Assembly: GCA_947179155.2 (NCBI GenBank)
Contig: OX359266.1
Span: 19,430,598 to 19,494,597 of the forward strand
DNA: 64,000 nt
Origin: Hedera helix
Taxonomy: Eukaryota; Streptophyta; Magnoliopsida; Apiales; Araliaceae
Reading direction: 5' to 3'
Shown: positions 24,219 through 35,818 of the stretch, one piece after another
How positions within the stretch are numbered: position 1 is the stretch's first letter
How the letters are laid out: every line of letters begins with the position of its first letter
The notes under the pieces: model-generated
What the model was told of the DNA's origin: nothing
Database searches by the model: none
What the model saw: only the letters and a program-made list of their open reading frames with translations
Program-made: the position numbers and the translations under genes

Positions 24219-25480
24219 TGTTGTCCGATTTAGATATATAGAATTCACACGCAAGTATACGCGGTCAATCAAGTAATATAGTAGAAAGAAGGTTGTCGAA
24301 CCCACGAGGAACAATTACTAACAATTATGCTAACTATTAATTTTATATTAATTCAATTCTAATTAAACTTCGCAAACTTGGATTATGATCTACTTAAAAC
24401 TGAAATTGAATTTAAACTAACTAACTAATGAGAATGATTTATCAGATAATAAAAGGTTTTAAGATTACAATTTCCCCGTTGAATCACAATAATGTCTTTA
24501 TCTTAATTCCAATTACTTAATCATATGGATTGTTAACTGAGATCACTTAACTATTCACTAATCTCCATCGATAACTAATAAAAAAATCCACTCCAACTTA
24601 TAATGCTATAATTCTATGCAAAATTCATTAAAGCAGACTCATTAAGATCAAACTCTCAATATGTTACGTGTGGTCTATAGGCATTCACATCCTATATACT
24701 ATCATGAATACTCTTCCAATGAAAAATAAACAAAGTCACACGTTATTATACCCAGATCTATTCGTAGATTTTCTTCATCAATTCCATCTAAGAAATCACA
24801 TAACTGTTGATAAGACAATTATAAATTAATACGAGATATAACAACCAATCCAACAATTGAGTAAGTAATTGAAACTAAGATAATTAAATTAAAGTTCAAC
24901 CAACGGTTCCATTGCAATCCTAAAGAAAAATTTAGTTACACATCATCATGAAAACCAAAATCAAACTAATATTAAAATTCATCAAAATTCAGAAGATAAA
25001 AGAAAAGGAATTAGAGAAAACTCTATTGAAGTCTCTCTCGCTTCTTCTCCTTTACTGCTGCGTTTTTGCTTCAGGAAAATCCTCTCGAAAGCTAAAAACC
25101 GTGTAACTCTCATCCTTGCGTTTATGTCTTTTATTATGTTCCTTTCCTCGCTACCTGAAGTCCTAGAATCCTTCATTGACTCTACTGCAACAACCGACTT
25201 CCTATCCAGACTCGAACTGCTCAACGCGTAATTTGGACAACTGGATTCGACGACCTGCGCCCCGGCGCCATCTTCCTACCTTGTCACTGCGCCCCGGCGC
25301 CAAGCACTGATCAAAATTACCGAAATGCCCTTAACAACTTGTTTTTCCCGTTTTGACCTCTTGAAGCCGTTTTCTGCAAATTAAACAATAAAACCAGTAA
25401 AATAGAACTAAAAGTACTTAAAGATAGCAAGTAATTAAGCCTAACAATACCTAAATCGTAGGTATAACACCCACTCATCA
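24219..25480 (-). repeat. 3' LTR of the Athila-like element
   Basis: Pairs with 34552-35813 (12 substitutions by my count, same length). It contains two GCGCCCCGGCGCC islands (about 25257-25270 and 25290-25304). A translated frame at 24982-25224 is open in both LTR copies but shows no domain. Confidence 0.95.
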
Positions 25481-26756
25481 AATACCCCCAAACTCAAGAC
25501 TTTGCATGTCCTTAAGCAAAAATACTACTACTAAAATAAAATAAAATAACTACACTACATGAATGCAATGCAACATAACTAATGACTCGAGCACAAATCA
25601 ACATAATCCATAAATATCAAGCCTCAAAGATCCTAAATAATATCTTAGCCAAACTTCAGATTCTCGTTTTAGTCTAAAATCTAACATATCACCAATTTCA
25701 TTTCACCTTCAACCCTTTCGTGTGTGTGTGAATTCAATCATACCAAATCAGCTATCATTCTAACACAATTCATGAATATCAATGCTCAAATAAAGATAAT
25801 TACTCACATAACATTTTATTACCCCTCTATACACTTGTTTTTACATTTTTTTTTCTATTCATCCTTTTTATTTACGAGTGCGTCTTACGCTCCATCTCGT
25901 ATATGACTAACTTAGCATGTGCAATACCCATTTTCCTTAGGCTTTTCAAAATTACCCACGTAACGAACTTTCCACCAGTGACTCCCAAACCAAATGGCTT
26001 TAGGGCACTAAGTGTAGAAACACTCCTAAGGGCTTACTTGTTCGAGTAATAGAGGCCACGAAAACGGATTAGCTAAGTGTTGCTCATATCTGTCTATTCT
26101 TCTTTTCATCATTTTTTTTTCATTTATTTCATTTCTATAAGACAGACATCGAAGCAAATGATCATTTTTTTTTTCATATAATTTTTTGTTCCAACATATG
26201 ATAGAGGTTATCTAAATCTTTCTCAAACACCTAAATCCACAAAGTTTGAATCAAAACGCAACTAACTTAATACATTGAATACGTGCAATTAAGAACCAAG
26301 GGTATCAAGCTCAACGAAATTAGTAGAATATGAAAAACTTCGACTTTAACGCTCTAAATCCATATTGCTAAGATTATTAAATAAAGACTCACAATTTCAT
26401 CATTGGCTATCCTTAAATTTCATACATTAATTCAATGCTCAAGTATTTCTACATGCAATAATAAATGATCCTATATGCAAATATTTTTGTGATTTTTAAT
26501 AATTTTTTTATTTTATTTTTATTTTTAATAGTTAAACATAACCTATATGCCATAAACTACAAAAAAAAAAAAAAAAAAAAACTAATCAAAATCAACAACT
26601 AAAAATATGAACAACTAAAAATATGAACATGCAATATAAACAATGAACGTGCAGAAATACAACCGTACCCCCAAACTCGTAAGAAACAATGTCCGCATTG
26701 TAAAAATAGGTAAAGACAGGAAACCAAAATAAGAACAAGAAAACTCCCTTAGTAAA
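25481..26756 (-). other. Athila 3' untranslated region with PPT
   Basis: Directly next to the LTR the minus strand reads GTCTTGAGTTTGGGGGTATT, a polypurine tract. The remaining 1.2 kb between PPT and third ORF has no recognisable coding sequence; it holds a pure A run of about 19 bases (26562-26580) and scattered T tracts. Confidence 0.7.
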
Positions 26757-27959
26757 TCAAGCATCATGGTCGGGGTGGTCTTCCTCGTCCTCCGAATCTG
26801 AGTCATGCGGTGGGTATTCTGGTAACATCGGCGGGCCTGGAATCGAGAAGGCTGGGGCATTTGGATTTAATTGGGATAACATTGCAGCCAAAGCGGAAGT
26901 GCACGTATAAGTGTACGCGTGCATAGCATCCTGACGCTCCGCTAGGCGCTCATGCTGCCGAAACACCTCCTCAAACTGAATATCTGTCCGCCTCTGTAGT
27001 CGTCTGACGGCTCGGTTAGGAACTGGTTCAGCTACCTCATCATCGGGGCTATCAGGAGCAGCAGCATCGTGAGGCGACGAGTGTGAAGCCAAAATGAATC
27101 CTAAACCGCGCGGGTGAGACTCTCCCCCTTCCCAAACTTTGTAACGTGCGATCAGGCTATGATCAAGGAGAGTCGTAGGTGGCTGCACTGACTCAGTAGC
27201 TCCCCACTTGACACCGGATTGCTGGCATAATGCAGTAATTAACGACGGGTGAGGCAATCCTCCAGATGTCGCACCTTTCAACTGTTTCTTAATCGAAGAG
27301 ACGATTACACTCCCTACGTCAATCGACAACCCTGTTATGATGGCATAAAGCAGAACAACGCGCTCCCGTGTTACATCGCTCACATGTGTACATGGCATTA
27401 GCTTGGCACATAAGAAAGCGTACCAAATCTTGCCATATCGACTCAACGCATTGAAAGGAAATGTCGATATCTGGCCCGTGTGTTTGTTTGTTTTCCATTC
27501 TGTGCCCGGTCGACACAGCTCGCGTACAATTCGTCCATAATCGGGAGTCCCCATTGTAGAATACTGACACACATCCGGAGCCCTCAAATTATAATACTCA
27601 TTGATCCGGTCTTGGCTGAACGACACCACCTGGCCCCGAACCAACACTTCACACTCAGGTGTGTCAAGTGCATTAGCATAAAACTCATTGACCACGGCCG
27701 TTACCGCCGCATCCGGGTGTTCTGTACACACCTGCCATCCACGTTCAACTAACATTCCGCGCATGTCCCCGTCCTCTAAAATATCCGGACGCAACCCTCT
27801 CTCCACAATCAACGCTCGTTCGGCTAACAAATTGTTATATTTATCCTCGGCCTCAACACTAACAAATTTCTTACGATTAAAGGGCCGAGGTGCAGCGGAA
27901 GAGCCTTCTCCCCTCTGTCGTTTTGGAGGCATAATTACACAAGACCAATGCACAAGCAA
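26757..27959 (-). CDS. Athila third ORF, putative plant transposon protein domain
   Basis: Uninterrupted 400-codon frame. The more likely start is the Met at 27932 (MPPKRQRGEGSS...), leaving 391 residues; the ten codons before it look like leader. The N-terminus is basic. The middle (about residues 40-270) contains FVSVEAEDKYNNLLAERALI, WQVCTEHPDAAVTAVVNEFYAN, VRGQVVSFSQDRINEYYNL and CHVSDVTRERVVLLYAI-like text; it resembles the domain named 'putative plant transposon protein' (PF20167 as I recall). The C-terminus is Pro-rich and ends in an acidic SDSEDEEDHPDHDA tail. It sits where Athila elements are said to have an envelope-like gene, but I see no signal peptide and no clear membrane segment. 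It is intact while most neighbouring genes are not. Function unknown. Confidence 0.8.
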   Translation of the reverse strand: MLVHWSCVIMPPKRQRGEGSSAAPRPFNRKKFVSVEAEDKYNNLLAERALIVERGLRPDILEDGDMRGMLVERGWQVCTEHPDAAVTAVVNEFYANALDTPECEVLVRGQVVSFSQDRINEYYNLRAPDVCQYSTMGTPDYGRIVRELCRPGTEWKTNKHTGQISTFPFNALSRYGKIWYAFLCAKLMPCTHVSDVTRERVVLLYAIITGLSIDVGSVIVSSIKKQLKGATSGGLPHPSLITALCQQSGVKWGATESVQPPTTLLDHSLIARYKVWEGGESHPRGLGFILASHSSPHDAAAPDSPDDEVAEPVPNRAVRRLQRRTDIQFEEVFRQHERLAERQDAMHAYTYTCTSALAAMLSQLNPNAPAFSIPGPPMLPEYPPHDSDSEDEEDHPDHDA

Positions 27960-28607
27960 ATCAAATCAAACCCTCATGTGGGGCAAATTATCAAACAGGT
28001 GGTGTGCAAGAAATTTCCCCCAAAATGTTGTGAATTTTTACAATCGAAAATTTCCTGTACTAATTGATACTCTGCGCTTTTACTCCGTTTACTCCCACCG
28101 AGCCACCAATTCTCCTCCAGTGGCCAACACAAACCACTGGGCAATCCCAAAACAAGTAATCAAAGTACCAACACAGCTACTAAACTTGAAAGAACGAAAT
28201 CAGTATATGTATAAATTGCTTATGTTTGATACAATGAATTGAATGCTTGAATGCTACTAATCTGAATTTTTCCCCAAACCCTAACTTGTGAGGTCACCCG
28301 TGAGATAAGAACACTTGTTGAGCCACCGTGAGGAATGAGTATCAATCGAAGATGTATGTGTTAGGCGAAATTTAGGTGTAAGAAGAAGAAGATGAGGGAA
28401 ACTTACGAGAGAAAAGGAGATGAATGTGTTGTTTCAGTAATGGAAGTGTTCGAGAGAGGGAGTTTCAGTAATGGTGCTCAGGGCTTGCGAGAGAAAGAGA
28501 GATGAATGTTTAGTTGTGAAGGATTTGGTTTGGGTGTTAGGGTTTTAAGGATTTAAATCCGATCGGGCGTGGGAATTAGGATTTTTAAAAACTGAATTAC
28601 GACTGTG
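27960..28607 (-). other. Spacer upstream of the Athila third ORF
   Basis: About 650 bp of non-coding sequence. In minus orientation it is the stretch between the GC array and the third ORF's start, so it is a candidate for a leader, splice acceptor or internal promoter. Repeated GAGAGAAAG-type purine runs (28390-28510) are visible; nothing more specific. Confidence 0.45.
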
Positions 28608-28804
28608 GCGCCGGGGCGCTAATATTTTGCCTTGTAAGTGCGCCGGGGCGCTACTCAACCGAGAGCTTCTTGCTGGGGGCGCCAAGTATTTCGCCGGGGC
28701 GCTGTACAACTGCAAGCTTCTCGCTGGGGGCGCGTTCTGGTCTCGCCGGGGCGCCTTACTGCACCGGGGCTCAATTTATCAACTAATACTTCTCGCCGGG
28801 GCGC
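28608..28804. repeat. GC-rich repeat GCCGGGGCGC in the Athila spacer
   Basis: The decamer GCCGGGGCGC occurs exactly at about 28609, 28641, 28692, 28744 and 28793. Degenerate copies lie at about 28672 and 28722 (GCTGGGGGCGC) and 28761 (ACCGGGGCTC), spaced by about 20-50 bp. On the minus strand it reads GCGCCCCGGCG, the complement of the motif (GGCGCCGGGGCGC) that the LTRs carry on the same strand. Frames called here are by-products of the GC content. Confidence 0.85.
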
Positions 28805-29085
28805 TATACTGAATTCTGCAGAATTATTTTCTGCTACATTTTCTGACTTTGAAGCTCCACATTGAACATCAGTAACTGCGAGGATATGCAAATATGCAAG
28901 AATTAGTAGAGCTACTCATAAAAAACTTAACCTAAGCTAGAAATTTAATAAATCCTATAATTTTACTAAAGTAATGTAAAAATGCTAAAAATTGAAAAAT
29001 CAAATTTGAAAACGATACGACGGTTGGGTTGCCTCCCAACAAGCGCTTGGTTTAGAGTCTTTCAGCCTGACTTTCTCCCTTTTGC
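28805..29085 (-). other. Spacer downstream of Athila pol
   Basis: About 280 bp with no recognisable gene. It separates the end of pol (29086) from the GC array and contains GGTTGGGTTGCCTCCCAACAAGCGC (29024-29048), whose GTTGGG and CCCAAC arms form a small inverted repeat. Confidence 0.4.
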
Positions 29086-32000
29086 TTAAGTTGGCTCGGA
29101 AAGGGTTACGGAGGTCCGTTGACGATCCACTGTGCCGCCCCAATAATGCTTAAGTCTTTGCCCATTAACCTTAAACGTTTCCTGAGTACGAGGGTCAATC
29201 ACTTCAATTGCACCGTATGGGAAGACGGTCGTGATTGTAAACGGTCCTGACCATCTGGATTTCAACTTGCCCGGGAAAAGCTTTAGCTTTGAATTGAATA
29301 GTAGCACCGATTGACCCGGTTCAAATGTCCGCTCAACAATACGCTTGTCATGCCACTTTTTAACTTTCTCCTTGTATATTTTGGCATTTTCATAGGCGTT
29401 CATCCGGAATTAATCTAATTCATGTAATTGCAAGAGCCTCCTTTCTCCTACGGCCTGTGACTCAAAATTTAGCCTCTTAATCGCCCAATATGCGTTATGC
29501 TCCAATTCGACTGGGAGATGACATGTTTTTCCATAGACGAGTCTATAAGGAGACATCCCTATAGGAGTTTTGTATGCAATGCGGTATGCCCAAAGAGCCT
29601 CATCAAGCTTGCTAGACCAGTCTTTGCGGGACGGGTTGACTATTTTTTCCAAAATCCGCTTGACTTCTCTATTTGAAATCTCGGCTTGTCCACTTGTCTG
29701 CGGGTGATATGCTGTCGCAACTTTATGCCGTACACCATACTTTGTGAGAAGAGCGGCAAAATATCTGTTGCAGAAATGTGACCCCCCATCACTGATTATC
29801 GCCCTTGGTGTCCCAAATCTCATAAATATGTTCTTGCGCAAGAAAGTTAGAACGACCTTGGCATCATTGGTCAGTAACGCCACTGCTTCCACCCATTTAG
29901 AGACATAATCCACCCCCACTAAAATATACTTGTTATTGAGTGAAGACTGGAACGGTCCCATGAAATCAATCCCCCATACATCGAATATTTCCACTTCCAA
30001 GATTGAATTCAATGGCATTTCTTGCCGATTTGATATGTTTCCAACCCGTTGACAACGATCACACCTCTTTCCGAATTCGAGAACATCTTTGAACATTGTT
30101 GGCCAATAGAATCCTGATTGGAGAATCTTTGCAGCTGTCCTATCACCTCCATAGTGACCTCCATACAGAGATGAATGGCAGTGTTGTAAAATGCCTTCAA
30201 CTTCCTCCTTAGCCACACATCGTCTTACCATCTGGTCAGCACATTGGCGGAAAAGAAAGGGTTCGTCCCAAAAGTATTGCTTGACATCATGTAGGAACTT
30301 CTTTTTCTGCTGATAACTCAGGTCATATGGAAGTACACCACTGACGATGTAATTGACGTAATCCGCATACCAAGGAGCTTCCTTTGCTATATAGAATAAT
30401 TGCTCATCGGGAAAGGACTCATTTATCAATACCTGACCTCTTTGGTCTTGCTGCGAATTTTCCAGTCGAGAGAGATGGTCTGCTACTTGGTTCTCGGATC
30501 CCTTCCTATCCCGAATCTCAAGATCAAATTCCTGAAGTAGAAGAATCCAACGAATCAACCTTGGTTTGGCATCCTTCTTAGAAATGAGATATTTTATTGC
30601 AGAGTGGTCTGTAGACACGATCACCTTTGTCCCAATCAAATAAGCTCGGAATTTGTCGAATGCAAATACCACTGCAAGTAACTCCTTTTCTGTTGTGGTG
30701 TAATTCAATTGTGCATCTGTCAGCGTTTTGCTAGCATAGTAAATTGCGTGAAATAACTTTTCCTTACGCTGGCCCAAGACTGCCCCAACTGCATAGTCAC
30801 TAGCATCGCACATGAGCTCGAACGGTAAAGTCCAATCTGGAGCGACAATTATTGGTGCAGTTATCAACTTTGTTTTTAGATTCTGAAATGCCTCATGACA
30901 CTCTGTAGTGAACTTAAAAGGAACATCTTTTTCCAGTAATGTACACAACGGCTTTGTAATCTTGGAAAAATCCTTGATAAATCGTCGATAAAATCCTGCG
31001 TGTCCCAAGAAACTTCGAATTCCTTTCACAGAATTTGGTGGTGGCAGATTTTCAATCATCTCAATCTTTGCCTTGTCCACTTCTATACCACTAGCCGACA
31101 CCTTATGTCCCAAGATGATTCCTTCTTGCACCATGAAGTGACACTTCTCCCAATTAAGCACCAAATTTGTTTCTACGCATCTCTTTAGAACCGCAATCAG
31201 ATTTTCTAAACATAGATCAAAACTATCACCAAAGACCGAAAAATCGTCCATAAATATTTCTAAATTCTGCTCTACCATATCAGAGAAGATTGCCATCATA
31301 CATCTCTGAAAGGTCGCCGGTGCATTGCAGAGTCCAAAAGACATCCTCCGGAAGGCAAATGTTCCATACGGGCACGTGAACGTCGTTTTTTCTTGATCCT
31401 CGGGGGCTATGACAATTTGATTGTAGCCCGAATAGCCATCCAACAAACAGTAAAATGGATGTCCCGCCAATCTATCTAACATCTGATCAATGAAAGGCAA
31501 CGGAAAATGGTCTTTGCGAGTTACCTTGTTTAATTTCCGATAATCCATACAGACTCGCCAACCCGTCACCGTCCTTGTTGGAATTAGTTCGTTATTCTCA
31601 TTTGCTACTACCGTCATGCCTCCTTTCTTTGGTACACATTGCACCGGACTAACCCACGAACTATCTGATATGGGATAAATTATGCCCGCATCCAACCATT
31701 TGAGAATCTCTTTCTTTACGACTTCCTTCATGATTGGGTTTAGTCGGCGTTGCTGCTCTACAACTGGTTTGGCATCCTCTTCAAGCAGGATTTTGTGCAT
31801 ACATAGAGATGGGCTAATTCCCTTGATGTCTGCTATGGTCCATCCAATGGCAGTTTTGAATTCCCGCAATACCCTTAGCAACTTTGTCTCTTGTAACTCA
31901 TCAAGTGAAGCGGAAATAATTACCGGCAGTGTAGAAGAATTCCCCAAATAAGAATACCTCAAATGGGTTGGCAACTGTTTCAACTCCAAAACTGGTGGTT

Positions 32001-34377
32001 CTTCTATAGATGTCTTGTCATGGGTCTTTGCTTTCTCAGAATGACTTAAAGGCTCAAATTTCCTGCCCGTCTGTAAGCGCGGTGTATATGCATTCAACAG
32101 CTGCACAAACTCAAATGAGGCTGGAAAATCTGCAGCTATAGGATTAATTAATGCCGTTACAAGTGGATCCGCATTACAATTCACCTCAGAAACTTCGTCC
32201 ACCGCTACTTCTAACCAATCAATTTTGAAACATTCCTCTGCTTCCTTTGGGAATTTCATAGCTTTGAAAACATTAAAAGTTACCTCTTGATCATGTACCC
32301 TCATAGTCAGCTCCCCTTTTTGCACATCTATCAAAGTTCTACCTGTAGCCAAAAATGGACGCCCAAGTATAATCGGAATTTCTTTGTCCTCTTCGAAGTC
32401 CAATACTATGAAGTCTGCCGGAAAGATGAATTTCTCTACTTTCACCAATATGTCCTCCACTATTCCTCTTGGATGTGTCAATGACCTGTCTGCCAGCTGT
32501 AAAGTCACATTGGTTGGTTTCACTTCTTTCAGGCCTAACTGCTGATATATGGAGAGTGGCATCAGAGTAATACTGGCCCCCAGATCACACAAAGTTTTCC
32601 CAAAGAACTTGTCGCCAATTGTGCATGGTATTGTGAAATTGCCTGGATCTCTTAGTTTGGGTGGCAATTTATTCTGCAGAATGGCACTACATTCCTCTGT
32701 CAGTGCGACTGTTTCAAAATCTTCCATCTTTCTCTTTCTTGACAAGATATCCTTCATGAATTTCACATAGTTTGGCATTTGTTCTAGAGCTTCCGCAAAA
32801 GGTATGTTGATTTGAAGTTTCTTGAATACCTCTAAAAACTTTGAGAATTGTTTGTCTGCTTTCGCCTTTTTAAGTCGCTGAGGGAATGGTACTGGGGGAA
32901 CATAGGGATTCAGCTTGACTCCTTCGGGTTTTTCCACGGGTTTCTTCGTTTTCTTGGATAGGTCTGCATCCTCACTTGCTTCGACATCTTGCGGTTGCTT
33001 TGAGTTCTCCTTGACTGTTTCTGATAATTCTGTCCCACTTCTCAATGTAATTGCCTTACAGTGTGCATTACCCTCTCCTTTTGGGTTCTTCTCAGTATCG
33101 CTTGGTAAAGAACCGTGAGGTCGGTTGTTAATAGCACTATGGATATGACCGAGTTGAGTTTCTAGGTTCCTTATCGCAGCAGCTTGATTTTTTGAATTAA
33201 CGTCAAATTGATTTAATTGATTTGACAATTTCGCTAGTACTTCTTCCATTTGTGATAGCTTATCAGGTTGTTGCTGTTGTGGGTATTGATGTCTTGGAGC
33301 TTGATTTTGCGTTTGCATCTGATTATTGCTCCACGCAAAATTCGGATGGTTCCTCCATCCCGGATTGTAATTATTTGCATTATTCCCATATTGCGGCTGT
33401 CTGTTTTGATTTCCAATAAACTGCGCAGACTCTGAATTAATAGCACAATGTTCTGTTGAGTGATCTCCTGCACAAATCTCACAAACTGTCTCCAGCTGAT
33501 TTTTCTGCGTTCCCATAGCGTCTATTTTCTTTGACATGGCAGAAAGTTGTGCCGAGAAGGCTGTTATGGCATCCACCTCATAAATACCTGCTGCTCTTGG
33601 TTGATGAGTTCTAGCTGTAGGCCATTGATAGATGTTCGCTGCCATATTCTCAAGCAGGTTGTACGCTTCTTCAATATTCTTTCCCATCAATGCTCCACCA
33701 GCTGCTGCATCTATGCTTGTCCTAATCTGACTGAATAGACCATTGTAGAAGGTTTGAACTTGCAACCATTTAGGAATTCCATGATGTGGACATCTCCGTA
33801 GCAAATCTTTGAACCGCTCCCAAGCTTCATACAGTGATTCCGAATCGTGCTGAACGAAAGAAGTGATATCGTTCCGCATCTTTGCCGTCTTTGCTGGTGG
33901 AAAGAATTTGGCAAGAAATTTTTGTGCCAAATCATTCCACGTTGTAATGGATCCTGCCGGCAAGGAATGTAACCAGCTCTTGGCTTTGTCTCTCAGTGTG
34001 AATGGGAATAACCTTAGTCTAATAGCATCCTCCGTCACCCCATTGTACTTGAATGTATCGCATATCTCCAAGAAGCCGACAATGTGGTCGTTGGGATCAT
34101 CATTCGGCAAACCCCCAAACTGAACCGAGTTTTGGATCATTTGAATAGTTCCGGGCTTGATCTCAAAATTTGCTGCTGTGATGGCGGGCCTTGTGATGCT
34201 AGACTGAATTTCCGTCACTTGTGGCATAGCATACTCCCGCAGTGTTTTCTGATCTTCCTCAGCCATTCTTTCTTGATTTTCTAGAGTCGTCCGAATATAA
34301 GTGCGAATTCTACGGAACCTTCGTTCTATGTCGTCTTCGTAAGGCTCTAGTTCCGGACCTTTAGATCTCGTGTGCAT
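29086..34377 (-). CDS. Athila gag-pol polyprotein with one in-frame stop
   Basis: A single minus-strand frame of 1764 codons from ATG 34377 (MHTRSKGPELEPYEDD) to the stop at 29086. It is interrupted only by TAA at 29410-29412. Order: gag (FEIKPGTIQMIQNSVQFGG, then LRDKAKSWLHSLPAGSI); zinc knuckle CEICAGDHSTEHC; protease with CDLGASITLMPLSIYQQLG; RT with the catalytic FMDDFSVFG; RNase H with FELMCDASDYAVGAVLG and a HLSRLEN tail; integrase with HCHSSLYGGHYGG, CDRCQRVG, WGIDFMGP, IISDGGSHF and SGQAEISNREVKRI; then a C-terminal tail (29403-29086). The open frame continues upstream to 34461, but MHTRSKG matches the usual start. The stop removes about 107 residues after the integrase core, so catalytic domains are whole. 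It encodes capsid and replication enzymes for the element. Confidence 0.95.
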
Positions 34378-34527
34378 ACACAAAATACTAAAAGCAACTT
34401 TTTCCAGAAAACACGAGAAAACTCTACCTGATGAAAGCCAGAAAAAGCAAAGGTAAAACAAAAGAATAAAACTTTTAAATTAAAATTAAACAAATAAAAA
34501 TTAATAATAACTAATTATTAGAACCAT

Positions 34528-34546
34528 TCCCCGGCAACGGCGCCAA
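34528..34546 (-). promoter_or_regulatory. Primer-binding site for tRNA-Asp
   Basis: The plus strand TCCCCGGCAACGGCGCCA is the 3' end of plant tRNA-Asp including CCA, so the element's RNA (minus strand) carries the complement, TGGCGCCGTTGCCGGGGA. It lies five bases inside the 5' LTR edge (34552). Confidence 0.93.
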
Positions 34547-34551
34547 AAACT

Positions 34552-35813
34552 TGTTGTCCAATTTAGATATATAGAATTCACACGCAAGTATACGCGGTCA
34601 ATCAAGTAATATAGTAGAAAGAAGGTTGTCGAACCCACGAGGAACAATTACTAACAATTATGCTAACTATTAATTTTATATTAATTCAATTCTAATTAAA
34701 CTTCGCAAACTTGGATTATGATCTACTTAAAACTGAAATTGAATTTAAACTAACTAACTAATGAGAATGATTTATCAGATAATAAAAGGCTTTAAGATTA
34801 CAATTTCCCCGTTGAATCACAATAATGTCTTTATCTTAATTCCAATTACTTAATCATATGGATTTTTAACTGAGATCACTTAACTATTCACTAATCTCCA
34901 TCGATAACTAATAAAAAGATCCACTCCAACTTATAATGCTATAATTCTATGCAAAATTCATTAAAGCAGACTCATTAAGATCAAACTCTCAATATGTTAC
35001 GTGTGGTCTATAGGTATTCACATCCTATATACTATCATGAATACTCTTCCAATGAAAAATAAACAAAGTCACACGTTATTATACCCAGATCTATTCCTAG
35101 ATTTTCTTCATCAATTCCATCTAAGAAATCACATAACTGTTGATCAGACAATTATAAATTAATACGAGATATAACAACCAATCCAACAATTGAGCAAGTA
35201 ATTGAAACTAAGATAATTAAATTAAAGTTCAACCAACGGTTCCATTGCAATCCTAAAGAAAAATTTAGTTACACATCATCATGAAAACCAAAATCAAACT
35301 AATATTAAAATTCATCAAAATTCAGAAGATAAAAGAAAAGGAATTAGAGAAAACTCTATTGAAGTCTCTCTCGCTTCTTCTCCTTTACTGCTGCGTTTTT
35401 GCTTCAGGAAAATCCTCTCGAAAGCTAAAAACCGTGTAACTCTCATCCTTGCGTTTATGTCTTTTATTATGTTCCTTTCCTCGCTACCTGAAGTCCTAGA
35501 ATCCTTCATTGACTCTACTGCAACAACCGACTTCCTATCCAGACTCGAACTGCTCAACGCGTAATTTGGACAACTGGATTCGCCGACCTGCGCCCCGGCG
35601 CCATCTTCCTGCCTTGTCACTGCGCCCCGGCGCCAAGCACTGATCAAAATTACCGAAATGCCCTTAACATCTTGTTTTTCCCGTTTTGACCTCTCGAAGC
35701 CGTTTTCTGCAAATTAAACAATAAAACCAGTAAAATAGAACTAAAAGTACTTAAAGATAGCAAGTAATTAAGCCTAACAATACCTAAATCGTAGGTATAA
35801 CACCCACTCATCA
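34552..35813 (-). repeat. 5' LTR of the Athila-like element
   Basis: Same length and nearly the same sequence as 24219-25480. On the minus strand it runs from TGATGAGTGGG (35813) to GGACAACA (34552). It should contain the element's promoter. The two GCGCCCCGGCGCC islands are at about 35589-35602 and 35622-35635. Confidence 0.95.
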
Positions 35814-35818
35814 ACCTC

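Larger units (their letters stand above)
24219..35813 (-). mobile_element. Athila-like Ty3/gypsy retrotransposon, nearly intact, TSD ACCTC
   Basis: Two 1262-bp LTRs (24219-25480 and 34552-35813), each TGTTGTCC...CTCATCA in plus orientation, flanked by identical ACCTC pentamers (24214-24218 and 35814-35818). On the minus strand: 5' LTR, PBS for tRNA-Asp, gag-pol (34377-29086), a GC-rich spacer, a third ORF (27959-26757), PPT, 3' LTR. By eye the LTRs differ at about 12 bases and have no length change, so insertion was recent, and later than the decay of the surrounding Tat element. Gag type, tRNA-Asp PBS and the third ORF place it in or near the Athila lineage. It could be non-autonomous only because of one stop codon in pol. 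Confidence 0.95.

Noticed and set aside
24982..25224. 80-codon minus-strand frame, also in the other Athila LTR (35315-35647)
   Set aside because: Presence in both LTRs follows from LTR identity. Composition and absence of a domain argue against a gene, though a small LTR ORF cannot be excluded.
26757..27959. Calling the Athila third ORF an envelope gene
   Set aside because: No signal peptide, membrane segment or fusion-peptide-like stretch is visible; it fits a plant transposon protein domain better.
28627..28891. Three overlapping frames in the GC-rich Athila spacer
   Set aside because: They arise from the GCCGGGGCGC repeats, which lack stops in several frames; no similarity to a protein family.
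34528..34546. Possible tRNA-Asp gene because of the perfect 3' end match
   Set aside because: Only the last 18 bases match. The rest of a tRNA is absent, and the position next to the LTR identifies a primer-binding site.
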